From assembly GCA_964649745.1 (NCBI GenBank), contig CAZYQI010000002.1, positions 1-64,000 of the forward strand: 64,000 nt of DNA. The letters are read 5' to 3'. Below are positions 7,031-15,025 of the stretch, one piece after another (within the stretch, counting starts at the first letter, position 1; each line of letters begins with the position of its first letter). Made by a program: the position numbers and the translations under genes. Source of the stretch: CAZEHS01 sp964649745 (GTDB lineage: Bacteria > Bacillota > Clostridia > Peptostreptococcales > Acidaminobacteraceae). A model generated the notes under the pieces. The model ran no database searches, was not told the origin of the DNA, and saw nothing but the letters and a program-made list of their open reading frames with translations.

Positions 7031-7103
7031 AGGGGATAAACTGGTCCTTGAAACGGACAGGGGGGAGAAGTACGGGGTCAGGCCTGACAAGTGACGGTAA
7101 ACA

Positions 7104-7380
7104 CGTATGGAAAACAAGTATGATACCAAGTTAAGCGCTGTTTTCGATGGACTAACCGCCAATACCGAGGCAATCGACAGCCTGAGGATGGAAATGAAGG
7201 CCTTGGAAATCAAGGTTGATGATCATGAAGTGAAATTGAAAATAGTGAAGTAGTTGGTGAGCCTCCAGGAATGGGGGCTTTTTTGTGCATAGTTCTTAGA
7301 TGTTAATCGGAGCAATTCTAAAGCAATTAAGCAACTCTGAGGGCAAATAATTTAAAAGTACTTTGCTTAATTTCTTTAGC
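7104..7380 (+). repeat. 280-bp duplication of the coiled-coil gene tail and downstream region
   Basis: Almost identical to 1168-1442: it carries the last half of the coiled-coil gene, its stop, its terminator (about 7260-7290) and the first bases of the serine-recombinase remnant. It follows the fifth REP-like repeat, as the shorter copy at 6299 follows the third. The duplicated stretch ends about 15 bases before the second tRNA-derived 16-mer. It encodes no complete gene. Confidence 0.9.
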
Positions 7381-7393
7381 CCCCTTTGCTATT

Positions 7394-7410
7394 CCCTGTC
7401 ACTCCGACCA
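7394..7410 (+). other. second tRNA-Pro 3'-end copy, candidate attachment site
   Basis: CCTGTCACTCCGACCA at 7395-7410 is identical to the last 16 bases of the tRNA-Pro remnant (832-847) and is in the same orientation. Like that copy it is followed within a few bases by a terminator hairpin. It could be the outer attachment site of a second element stacked on the first. Sixteen bases matching a tRNA acceptor end are unlikely by chance, but there is no arm structure left. Confidence 0.6.
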
Positions 7411-7415
7411 AAACG

Positions 7416-7459
7416 AAAAAGCATTTGCAAGGGTTTCAAAACTCTCGCAAATGCTTTTT
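7416..7459 (+). terminator. terminator with GCATTTGC stem
   Basis: Perfect 13-bp inverted repeat (AAAAAGCATTTGC, 7416-7428, and 7447-7459) ending in a T tract. It is probably the native terminator of the tRNA-Pro gene, now behind the second attachment-site copy. It also faces the end of the Fic gene on the other strand. The stem core recurs in the terminators at 9714 and 11450. Confidence 0.75.
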
Positions 7460-7526
7460 TAGTGTGTTGAAATTCGATCCTTACCCCAACTGGGCTTTAG
7501 CGATTTCAAATTGACATACTAGCCAA

Positions 7527-8162
7527 TTAAGGTTCCTCGACAGCGCAGACAACAATCAACTTACGAATTAGATCGGTCAGAGGCTGATAGTCTTTGACTA
7601 CTCCAGAAATCATGGCATTCAATAACTGAGTGCCGTCGGCCTTTGCCCAATCAATCTCGTAACCACGCTGAATGGATAACTGGCGGAGGAACATACGAAT
7701 CACTCTGCCATTGCCTTCACGAAAAGGATGGATCATGTTGAGTTCAATCATGAAGTAGGCAATTCGGTTACTAAAGGCATCCTGCGTCAAACCAATCAAG
7801 CATTTCTCTGATTTGAGCTCGCCGAGAAGCTTATGAAGTTGCTCCTGAATACAGTGAAAAGGGGTGAATTTCGTTTCATCCTTTTCGATATCTTCGATTC
7901 GGAACTTGCCTGCAAAAGGATAGATATCTTGAAAAATATACTCATGGAGTCGTTTCAGGTGGGTTACGGAAAACCGACCTTTGACTGGGAGTTCTTCCTC
8001 CAGGATAAGCTGTCGTAAACCGGTCATTTCTTCCTCATAGCGGGAAAGTTCATCTACGTCCTTAATATCTTTCAGGTTGATTAGAATATCGCAATCAGAG
8101 TAAATGTATGGAGATCTGTAGTGTTTGTCGGCAGAGCACCTAGAAAATTCTGGAATTCTCAT
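7527..8162 (-). CDS. Fic-domain AMP-transferase-type toxin
   Basis: A 211-aa Fic protein. The core motif HPFREGNGR (about residues 145-153) is complete, with the catalytic His, the phosphate-binding loop and Arg. The upstream flap region (FRIEDIEKDETKFTPFH, about 87-103) also fits. Fic proteins usually transfer AMP from ATP to a Ser, Thr or Tyr of a target protein. The start codon overlaps the stop codon of the upstream antitoxin gene (ATGA), the normal layout of class I Fic toxin-antitoxin pairs. The target is unknown. Confidence 0.92.
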   Translation of the reverse strand: MRIPEFSRCSADKHYRSPYIYSDCDILINLKDIKDVDELSRYEEEMTGLRQLILEEELPVKGRFSVTHLKRLHEYIFQDIYPFAGKFRIEDIEKDETKFTPFHCIQEQLHKLLGELKSEKCLIGLTQDAFSNRIAYFMIELNMIHPFREGNGRVIRMFLRQLSIQRGYEIDWAKADGTQLLNAMISGVVKDYQPLTDLIRKLIVVCAVEEP

Positions 8163-8347
8163 TTCGCGATTCTCTTTTGGGGGTAGCTGTCCTTAATTTG
8201 TTTCAAGGCATCCGCCCCAGTAATTTTGCCCTGGAGATAGGCACGTCCAAGTTCATTGGATCGCTGTGTCGGGAAGAGGCCTTCAAAGGAACTGGAAGCC
8301 TGGACGGTTTGCAATACGCGTTCCGGGCTAAGAATTGTTTTTTTCAT
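8159..8347 (-). CDS. Fic antitoxin (VbhA-like)
   Basis: A 62-aa protein directly upstream of and overlapping the Fic gene. It contains SSSFEG (about residues 18-23), which fits the inhibitory motif [S/T]xxxE[G/N] of class I Fic antitoxins, whose glutamate blocks ATP gamma-phosphate placement. The rest (ELGRAYLQGKITGADALKQIK) fits the small helical antitoxin-VbhA fold. Co-transcription first with antitoxin and then toxin is expected from the gene order. A TATAAT-like box lies upstream near 8376-8381 on the minus strand. Confidence 0.85.
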   Translation of the reverse strand: MKKTILSPERVLQTVQASSSFEGLFPTQRSNELGRAYLQGKITGADALKQIKDSYPQKRIAK

Positions 8348-8503
8348 AGGAGATATCCTGCCTTTCTATACTCTAATTATAGCATAAAGAATAACGCCCA
8401 TTTGGGAATATTAGAGCAAGTTGGCAAGGGGGATTGTCGCAAAATGTTGTGATAATGGTCGATAGAACTTTGTTCGACGGTTCTGGCATTTATATGTAAA
8501 GGA

Positions 8504-8544
8504 GCACTACCTATCTACTTAGTTATTACGTGGATAGGTAGTGC
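8504..8544. repeat. 12-bp perfect inverted repeat, unknown role
   Basis: GCACTACCTATC (8504-8515) and its exact complement (8533-8544), extendable to 15 pairs with one G-T pair and an 11-base loop. There is no T tract on either side. It lies in the 370-base gap between the Fic antitoxin and the VOC gene, which otherwise shows nothing recognisable. It could be an operator or a transposon remnant. Confidence 0.5.
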
Positions 8545-8718
8545 CTGACCTCGTGTGTTCGCAAACGTGCTTAACCGGTGCATTCAAAGTCCAGTCGGTT
8601 GAGAATTACCAAGAAAAAGCCGGGCATAAAAAGGCATAAATGACGAAGTTGGGTCTATGTGGTAAAATAGCAATAGTAAAACTTCGTATAGGACGGTTAA
8701 GAAAAGAAGGGGATTAAG

Positions 8719-9192
8719 ATGAAATATAAAGGTGCTTTACTGGCGGTTAAAAATATGGAAATAGCCAAGGCGTTTTACAATGACGTGCTTGAATTGGAAG
8801 TTGTTATGGATGCAGGGTCAAATGTTGAATTGACAGGAGGAGTATTCCTGCAAACTGCCGATACATGGATTAACTTTATTCGCAAGTCACCATCGGATAT
8901 TATTTTTGAAAATAACGCGGTTGAATTATATTTTGAAACAGAGGATATGGATAGGTTTATAACAAAGCTAGAGAGCGTATCTCATATTTCGTATATCCAT
9001 CCATTGTTGGAGCACAGCTGGGGACAACGTGCCGTACGATTTTATGATTCGGATAAACACATTATTGAGGTTGCGGAGAGTATTGTTATGGTAATAAGGC
9101 GTTTTATTTCTTCTGGCCTCACGGCAGAAGAAACTGCAAAACGCATGGATGTTGATGAGGAGTACATTAAATCGGCTCTAAAAAGTATATGA
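8719..9192 (+). CDS. VOC-superfamily (glyoxalase/bleomycin-resistance fold) protein
   Basis: A 157-aa protein. The first 120 residues match the vicinal-oxygen-chelate fold: KNMEIAKAFYNDVLEL at the N-terminus and WGQRAVRFYDSDKHIIEVAE as the last strand pair. The C-terminal 35 residues (SGLTAEETAKRMDVDEEYIKSAL) look like a small helix-turn-helix-like tail. That tail is seen in some uncharacterised VOC proteins of Clostridia. AAGGGG precedes the ATG by six bases. The substrate is not evident. Confidence 0.85.
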   Translation: MKYKGALLAVKNMEIAKAFYNDVLELEVVMDAGSNVELTGGVFLQTADTWINFIRKSPSDIIFENNAVELYFETEDMDRFITKLESVSHISYIHPLLEHSWGQRAVRFYDSDKHIIEVAESIVMVIRRFISSGLTAEETAKRMDVDEEYIKSALKSI

Positions 9193-9320
9193 AAGGGCGT
9201 ATCATCTACTTGACCCCCGTGCGTTCGAAATCCCGATCGGCCTAGGTGTATTTATTGACGCGTCCGAATACCGTTGTTATACTTATGCCATTAGAATCTT
9301 TTTGATAGGAGTGCAAAATT

Positions 9321-9608
9321 ATGGAAGATAAAACCTTTGAACTGATAGAAAAGCTTTATAGCCGGATGGAAGAAGGGTTTAGTGAGCTGAGAAGTGAAAT
9401 GAATGATGGCTTCACGAAAGTGAACGTCCGGATAGATCGTGTTGAACAAAATAGTGTCAGGATGGAGCAGAAAATTGATGATAAGATTGGCATCCTGTTT
9501 GATGCGGTACAGGGAAACACTGAAGCAATCAACAGCTTGAGAACGGAAATGCAGGCTCTGGAGACCAAGGTAGATGCGCACGAGGTGAAATTAAAGATAG
9601 TGAAGTAG
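9321..9608 (+). CDS. small coiled-coil protein of unknown function (paralogue 2)
   Basis: A 95-aa paralogue of the protein at 1024. The N-terminus (MEDKTFELIEKLYSRMEE) and C-terminus (ETKVDAHEVKLKIVK) are conserved, and the middle coiled coil has diverged (RSEMNDGF, VRIDRVEQN). It has its own AGGAG site and a terminator (9615-9637). Conservation of both ends suggests they matter for function, while the middle may act as a spacer or oligomerisation helix. No known activity. Confidence 0.8.
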   Translation: MEDKTFELIEKLYSRMEEGFSELRSEMNDGFTKVNVRIDRVEQNSVRMEQKIDDKIGILFDAVQGNTEAINSLRTEMQALETKVDAHEVKLKIVK

Positions 9609-9614
9609 CCACGG

Positions 9615-9637
9615 CCCTCCCTCAGCGGAGGGTTTTC
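9615..9637 (+). terminator. terminator of coiled-coil paralogue 2
   Basis: CCCTCC / GGAGGG stem with a six-base loop and TTTT, seven bases after the stop. Confidence 0.7.
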
Positions 9638-9713
9638 CTGTTAAAACTCAGGTTGTCAAAACCATTTTTGTTCTCCAAACGTCTGTTTTTCGCAGGTTCT
9701 ACGACACTAATAA

Positions 9714-9762
9714 ACAGCATTTGCAAAGGCTTAAACACCCATGCAAATGCTGTCTTTTTTTT
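9714..9762. terminator. bidirectional terminator with GCATTTGC stem
   Basis: ACAGCATTTGCA (9714-9725) pairs exactly with 9742-9753, followed by eight T. It lies between the coiled-coil gene and the convergent HD-GYP gene and can serve both strands. Confidence 0.75.
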
Positions 9763-9785
9763 GATGCAATGCCGTATGTGCAGGC

Positions 9786-10895
9786 TTATTCAAGCTGATA
9801 GATTACAGAGGCGATGGTGATATTGAGGTTTATGGCCAGATCGATTTCCTTGTTCTTGTTTTCGGGGGAGCCGTGTCGCAGGATTTTCACAATGGGACGG
9901 AGGGGGATATCGTTGTTCACATCCACCACTTCTCCCTGATCGTTGTTGGAGAGGCGGACATAAGTACCCACAGGGTAAGCAACAACCCGCTTGGCAAACA
10001 GGTTCACCATATCAAAGTCGAACAGTCTGCCGGCGGAGCCCATGATCATCTCCAGGGCTTCGTCCGGTGAGTACCCGGTACGATGGTGGCGGTCGGAGGT
10101 AAGGGCATCGTAGGTGTCCGTGATGGCAAGAATCCTGGCAAGGATATGGATGTCGTTTCCGTAGATTCCATTTGGGTAGCCGCTGCCATTCACCCGTTCA
10201 TGATGCTGAAGGATCAGATGCTTTACGGCGGTTGACAGCTGGGTTTTCTTTGTAAGGTATTCGTGGGAGGTGGCGGGATGTGCCTTCACCGCCTCCATCT
10301 GTTCCGGGGTCAACGCTTCGGTTGAATGGAGGATGGCCGGTTCAACGAAATGCATGCCGATATCCATCAGCAGAGCAGACAGAACAAGCTTGTTCAGCTC
10401 CTCCTCCTTGAGATGAAGGTCCATGCCCAGCAGCAGGGAGAGCACCGCAACGTTTACCGCATGTTCATAAAGATAATTGTCAAGGCTCTTGATGCTGACC
10501 ATTTCCACCATGGCATTGGGGTTCAAGAACACCTCATCAATAAGTAGATCTGCGGCTTTCATAATCCGTGAGATGATGGGGCTGTCCTTGAACTGGATAT
10601 TTTTCATATCAAGGATGTCTTCCGCCGTGGTTTTTACAATGAATTTTTCGTAAACCTCCCGTACCGAGTGAACAGCCTCAAGGCGTACCAGTGGGCTTAC
10701 CACATCCTTGAGTGAGCCGACGTCATCTTCGGCGTCGGCAATATAAAGGGAGTGAATATTTTGCTCCCTTATTTTTGAAAGCAGATATGTGGTGAGGCGG
10801 TTCCCTGCCTTTAATAGAACCCGCCCCTTGGGGTCGTAGATGGATTGTGCCAGGATGTCGCCGTTTTTAGCATTGGTTGTGGGGATTCTGCGCAT
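9786..10895 (-). CDS. HD-GYP-like protein with degenerate HD site
   Basis: A 369-aa protein with an HD-GYP domain at about 140-300. HHE and GYP (HHERVNGSGYP, 231-241) are present. The metal-binding HD pair, however, reads MD (LLMDIGM, 175-181) where active enzymes have LLHDIGK. HD-GYP enzymes hydrolyse cyclic-di-GMP; loss of the first His and of the Lys makes catalysis doubtful, so this may be a binding or regulatory version. An N-terminal region of 130 residues has no recognised domain. GGAGG lies six bases before the ATG. The C-terminal 60 residues (about 310-369) form a basic, PilZ-unlike tail. Confidence 0.85.
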   Translation of the reverse strand: MRRIPTTNAKNGDILAQSIYDPKGRVLLKAGNRLTTYLLSKIREQNIHSLYIADAEDDVGSLKDVVSPLVRLEAVHSVREVYEKFIVKTTAEDILDMKNIQFKDSPIISRIMKAADLLIDEVFLNPNAMVEMVSIKSLDNYLYEHAVNVAVLSLLLGMDLHLKEEELNKLVLSALLMDIGMHFVEPAILHSTEALTPEQMEAVKAHPATSHEYLTKKTQLSTAVKHLILQHHERVNGSGYPNGIYGNDIHILARILAITDTYDALTSDRHHRTGYSPDEALEMIMGSAGRLFDFDMVNLFAKRVVAYPVGTYVRLSNNDQGEVVDVNNDIPLRPIVKILRHGSPENKNKEIDLAINLNITIASVIYQLE

Positions 10896-11055
10896 AGTGC
10901 CTCCTTGCTGATGCGGTATAGGAAAGCGGTCATATAGTCATTATCGGCAGGCTGCATTCCTTACTGAAGCTGGATAAGAAGTATGGTAACATGATAATAG
11001 AGATTTTACAATTTATGAAGCTAATTTAAAGAAGAAACGGAAACGGAGGCTAAGT

Positions 11056-11418
11056 ATGAACATTGCTTTGATTGCCCATGACAATATGAAGGATGAGATG
11101 GTTGCCTTTTGTCTGGTGAATTACGACAAGCTCTGCGCCCACTCCCTGTTCGCTACCGGTACGACCGGGAGCCGGATCATGGAGGCAACAGGGCTTGAGG
11201 TGACCCGGTTCCTTTCCGGACCCCACGGAGGTGATCAGCAGATTGGCGCCATGGTGGCCGGGGGGCAGATCCAACTGGTGATTTTTCTTCGGGATCCCTT
11301 GACAGCGCAGCCTCACGAGCCGGATATCCTGGCGTTGCTCAGGGTCTGTGACGTTCACAGGATACCGGTAGCGACCAATGGAACCGGTGCTCAAATTCTG
11401 CTGAATTTCCTGAACTGA
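11056..11418 (+). CDS. mgsA: methylglyoxal synthase
   Basis: A 120-aa enzyme converting dihydroxyacetone phosphate to methylglyoxal and phosphate, a bypass used when sugar phosphates accumulate. Family signatures are MNIALIAHDNMKDEM at the start, the phosphate site ATGTTG (about 37-42), and GPHGGDQQIG (about 55-64) with the catalytic Asp. The second His region is CDVHRIPVATNGTGA near 100-112. Its length is slightly short of the E. coli enzyme and normal for Firmicutes. It stands alone between two cyclic-di-GMP-type genes on the other strand. Confidence 0.95.
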   Translation: MNIALIAHDNMKDEMVAFCLVNYDKLCAHSLFATGTTGSRIMEATGLEVTRFLSGPHGGDQQIGAMVAGGQIQLVIFLRDPLTAQPHEPDILALLRVCDVHRIPVATNGTGAQILLNFLN

Positions 11419-11449
11419 GGTTTCCCTGCAGGTACCCACTGTCAAATTT

Positions 11450-11494
11450 AAAACAGCATTTGCTTGAGTGGATCACTCCTGCAAATGCTGTTTT
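11450..11494. terminator. bidirectional terminator with GCATTTGC stem
   Basis: Perfect 14-bp inverted repeat (AAAACAGCATTTGC, 11450-11463, and 11481-11494) between the convergent mgsA and receptor genes, with A/T tracts on both sides. Confidence 0.8.
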
Positions 11495-11512
11495 ATGTGT
11501 TGAATGTTTGAT

Positions 11513-13963
11513 TCAGGAGGGTTGCTGTCGTGCAATATCCACGGTGTCCGATTCTGCTTCCAAATCGCTGTAGCGTACATCCGGACGTTCCAGGAAAACC
11601 CTTATGATCTCGGGGTCGAACTGGGTTCCGGCATTCCTTTCCAGTTCCTCCAATGCAGCTTTTTCAGGCATGGCCAGACGGTAAGCACGATTTCGTGTCA
11701 TGGCATCATACGCGTCCACCACGGCAATGATTCTTGACAGATAGGGGATTTCGGTTTCCTTTAACCCTTGAGGATAGCCTTTGCCATCCCAACGTTCATG
11801 GTGGGAAAGGACGTATTCCGCCATTTCGGCCATATCATTCACAGAGCTCAGGATGCGATACCCAATTTCAGGGTGGCGTTTGATTTGATCAAACTCATCT
11901 TTGGTCAAACGGTCATTTTTGTTAAGGATGGAATCATCCACAGCAATTTTCCCGATATCGTGAAGGATCCCCATGGTCTTAAGTTCCCGAAGCTGACGCT
12001 CATTGACACCGAGAGCGGCGCCGAGGGCATGACTCAGAATGCCAACCCGTTGCGAGTGTTCTTCCTCGCGCTTGTTTTTTTCATGTAGGGTTCGGATGAT
12101 GGTCTTGATGGTCTCGCCCCGGGCGCTGGTGGCTTCCGTAAGCTTGTGTCGGTTCATAAAATACTCGGCAGATTTCAGGGCTTCACTTATGGAATCACTC
12201 GTGTCCACTCTTTCGGCCCAGCCTAAAGAGACCGAAAGGGGAAGGTCGCATAAACGAACCTCCGCACAGCGGGTTTTAATTCTGTCCAGAAGATGAACGG
12301 CCTGGAAATCACATATTCCCGGAAGAATGGCTGCAAAATCATCCCCGCCCAATCGGGAGACAATCCCTTCTGATCCGCATTCCTCTTTGAATATGTGAGA
12401 GAACGCCATCAACATAGCATCCCCCACCTCGACACCCAGTGAATCATTGGTGAGTTTGAGTCCGTTTACGTCCGCTGTTATAACGGAGACCGGTCCGCGG
12501 TATTCGTTCTCGAGATGTATCCTTTGTTCCTCAAAAAAACGGCGATTATGTAATCCGGTGAGATCATCATGATTTCTCTGATGAATCAGCATCCGTTCCT
12601 GTGATTTTCGGTGAGTGATGTCCGAGTAGACGGTGTATCCCCCTTGAGACAAATTCTTGTGATGGACAGGAATTCCTTTCATGGATACTTCAATGGGCTT
12701 TTGACCCTTTCCGTGACGTATTCCCTCTATAAGTATATCGTTCCCCGCTAAAAAGGCCTTAGTCAGGGATTTGGCTTCTTCCATGTTTTCCGGACCGGCT
12801 ACAATATCATCCAAATCACGGCCTTTTATTTCTGACAGGGTATAGCCGAAAAGCTCAACGAATTTATCGTTTACATTCTGTATGATATTATGCTGGTCTA
12901 GCTGAACCGCTGCATCGGGGGTGCGTAGAAACAAGGCCTCGAAATGGGCTTTTTGTCTGCTGACCTCCTGTTCAATTGCGATAATCTCCTCCAAGGAGGC
13001 TTCCATCTCTTCGTTGGATGCGGTCAGCTCCTCCTGCTGCTCTTGGAGCAGTTTGTTTGCGGTTACAAGCTCCACGGTTGTTACCTTGACGGCATGCTTC
13101 AATGTGAAGCCCCATATTGTTAAGGTTGAAATAATGCCTAATATGAAAAGGATAAGCCAGGTGTGTGATTTTATAATGCCGGATAGTGTTTTCTTCTCAT
13201 AAATCCCCAGTTGTTTTTCGTATATACGTTGATAATCCCCGGTGCCTTTTGCGATTTGAAGCCCTGCATTCAGAGTCAGCAACAGGCGCTCGTTTCCTTT
13301 TTTGACAGCCATACAGTAATCGTGGGGCTTGAGGGTCAGGTCTTGGGCGGTGAGATTGGTGAATCCATTTTCTTTAGCGGTATACAATCCGGGAAGCTTT
13401 GAAACGGCTGCATAGGTGTATGTTCCGTTGGCAACCTTTTCCAGTGTGTCAGTAATCGTAGCCTCCTCAATCAGTGTTATTCCAAGATTCTGAGCCTTTA
13501 GGTATTCGCTTACAATGTCGCTCTGGAGCACCACAACGGTTTGTCCCCTTAGCTCTTCAAGGTGTTGCACCTGGATCCCTTTTTTGGTAAAAAAGGCTCC
13601 GCTGGTTACGCTATGAATGTTTGTAAAATCATACAGGCTCTTCCGTTCTTCAGAATAGGACATGCCGGAAATCATGTCGATGTCGCCGTCCTCCAGTGCT
13701 TTTCGGACGTTCCGCCATTCATCCAAACGAAATTCCACATCATAACCCATGGCGTTGGTCACGTATTTTGCCAACTCAATATTAAATCCGGCCGGATTTC
13801 CATTTTTATCGATATAGCTGTATGGAGGATAGTTTTTATCATCGCCAATGATAAGCAATGGCCGATTAGGCTGTTTTGGAAAATTTGAATCGCCGGCAAC
13901 ATTCAGTGATAAGATAGTGATGACCGAGAGCAGCAACGCCAATGTTTTGAATAAGGGTTTCAT
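11513..13963 (-). CDS. SBP-PAS-GGDEF-HD-GYP transmembrane receptor
   Basis: An 816-aa protein. It has a signal sequence (1-24), a solute-binding family 3 domain outside the cell (about 33-255; RPLLIIGDDKNYPPYSY), a membrane helix (about 268-288) and a coiled coil (about 295-345). A PAS domain (about 346-455), a GGDEF domain (about 470-620) and an HD-GYP domain (about 630-790) follow. The GGDEF motif reads GGDDF, so synthase activity may be weak or lost. The HD-GYP site is intact (LHDIGK, HHERWDGKGYP), pointing to a ligand-controlled cyclic-di-GMP phosphodiesterase. The ligand is probably an amino acid or similar small molecule, judging from the SBP family. It has a GGAGG site seven bases before the ATG. 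Confidence 0.93.
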   Translation of the reverse strand: MKPLFKTLALLLSVITILSLNVAGDSNFPKQPNRPLLIIGDDKNYPPYSYIDKNGNPAGFNIELAKYVTNAMGYDVEFRLDEWRNVRKALEDGDIDMISGMSYSEERKSLYDFTNIHSVTSGAFFTKKGIQVQHLEELRGQTVVVLQSDIVSEYLKAQNLGITLIEEATITDTLEKVANGTYTYAAVSKLPGLYTAKENGFTNLTAQDLTLKPHDYCMAVKKGNERLLLTLNAGLQIAKGTGDYQRIYEKQLGIYEKKTLSGIIKSHTWLILFILGIISTLTIWGFTLKHAVKVTTVELVTANKLLQEQQEELTASNEEMEASLEEIIAIEQEVSRQKAHFEALFLRTPDAAVQLDQHNIIQNVNDKFVELFGYTLSEIKGRDLDDIVAGPENMEEAKSLTKAFLAGNDILIEGIRHGKGQKPIEVSMKGIPVHHKNLSQGGYTVYSDITHRKSQERMLIHQRNHDDLTGLHNRRFFEEQRIHLENEYRGPVSVITADVNGLKLTNDSLGVEVGDAMLMAFSHIFKEECGSEGIVSRLGGDDFAAILPGICDFQAVHLLDRIKTRCAEVRLCDLPLSVSLGWAERVDTSDSISEALKSAEYFMNRHKLTEATSARGETIKTIIRTLHEKNKREEEHSQRVGILSHALGAALGVNERQLRELKTMGILHDIGKIAVDDSILNKNDRLTKDEFDQIKRHPEIGYRILSSVNDMAEMAEYVLSHHERWDGKGYPQGLKETEIPYLSRIIAVVDAYDAMTRNRAYRLAMPEKAALEELERNAGTQFDPEIIRVFLERPDVRYSDLEAESDTVDIARQQPS

Positions 13964-14175
13964 GAAGGTGTGCCTCCGAATAGGGGATAATGATTATAGT
14001 TCTTCAAACGTGCGAAAAATCCTCCTATTCGATTCAATTGGATTTGGATAAAAAATACGGAATATTCTCCCGAATTTAGAATTAATCCCGTGCTGGTGCG
14101 CAATCCCTATTGACCATCGGTAATTATTGGCATATTCTTTATAATGGAAATAAAATAAAAAACAGGGGTGAACGT

Positions 14176-14916
14176 ATGAACAAATCATTCAAAAGCTACA
14201 TGGCCGGATTCATTACGTGTCTGCTGCTTTGTTTGACCGTCGTTACTGCGGCGGCAGACGGTGACAGAACGATTACCGCAACGTTGAAGGCCACAACGAA
14301 GATGAAACTGTATGGAAAAGACTTTACACCGAAGGAAACCGATGGCTCGTATGTCCTTCCGATTTCCTATAATGGCCGTACCTATCTTCCGGTCCGTTCA
14401 CTGGCAGAGGCGCTGAACATTCCGGTGGAGTATGATGCGAACACACAAACAATCTGGATGGGTGGGAAGATTGAAACCGTGCCGGTTGACAGTACCGCAC
14501 AGTATCAGGACTACTATGGCACCGTGATTACCAAGGATGCCGCCATGCTGTCCACACCGGGACAAGCATACAAGTGGGGTATCGTAAACGGAAAGCCTGA
14601 AAGTCTCTTCACCTACGGATGTGCACTGATGCCGGAAGCCAAGTACAAAACCTTCAAAGCCTCCGCATTTTTGGATGAAGCAGTCAAAATGGATTTGGTT
14701 CTTGAACTCCGCAAAGATACCTATAATGGGGAGGTCATAAAGAGCTACACGCTGAAGCCTGGCCAAACCCAGGAAATTGAAGCGGATATCGCCGGCGTTC
14801 AGAAATTTTACATTATCTCCAATGTACTGATTGGCCATGATAAAGTGACAAAACTGGTTATCGGCGAGCCTGTTTTTAAGAACGACACAACCGTTGCTGC
14901 GCCAACAATCAAGTAG
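14176..14916 (+). CDS. secreted protein with copper-amine-oxidase-type stalk domain
   Basis: A 246-aa protein with a signal peptide (1-27, SYMAGFITCLLLCLTVVTAAA). A stalk domain of the 'copper amine oxidase N-terminal-like' family follows (about 45-100; YNGRTYLPVRSLAEALNIPVEYD, then TIWMG). The rest (100-246) is probably a beta-sandwich with an NPCBM-like look. The start is the ATG at 14176 after AGGGGTGA; the longer upstream frame lacks a ribosome site. Such proteins bind cell-wall or envelope material in Firmicutes. A terminator follows. Confidence 0.85.
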   Translation: MNKSFKSYMAGFITCLLLCLTVVTAAADGDRTITATLKATTKMKLYGKDFTPKETDGSYVLPISYNGRTYLPVRSLAEALNIPVEYDANTQTIWMGGKIETVPVDSTAQYQDYYGTVITKDAAMLSTPGQAYKWGIVNGKPESLFTYGCALMPEAKYKTFKASAFLDEAVKMDLVLELRKDTYNGEVIKSYTLKPGQTQEIEADIAGVQKFYIISNVLIGHDKVTKLVIGEPVFKNDTTVAAPTIK

Positions 14917-14972
14917 TACTGCCGGAGCGTTGTGAGGAAAAATTGCAAGCGTGTTACCAAATAAGGGACATT

Positions 14973-15025
14973 AGCAGCGGGCATATCTGAAGGGCCACAC
15001 CTTTAGGATGCCCGTTTGCTCTCTT
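14973..15025 (+). terminator. terminator
   Basis: GCAGCGGGCAT and ATGCCCGTTTGC arms with a long loop and a TCTCTTT tail, 55 bases after the stalk-domain gene. Confidence 0.5.
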
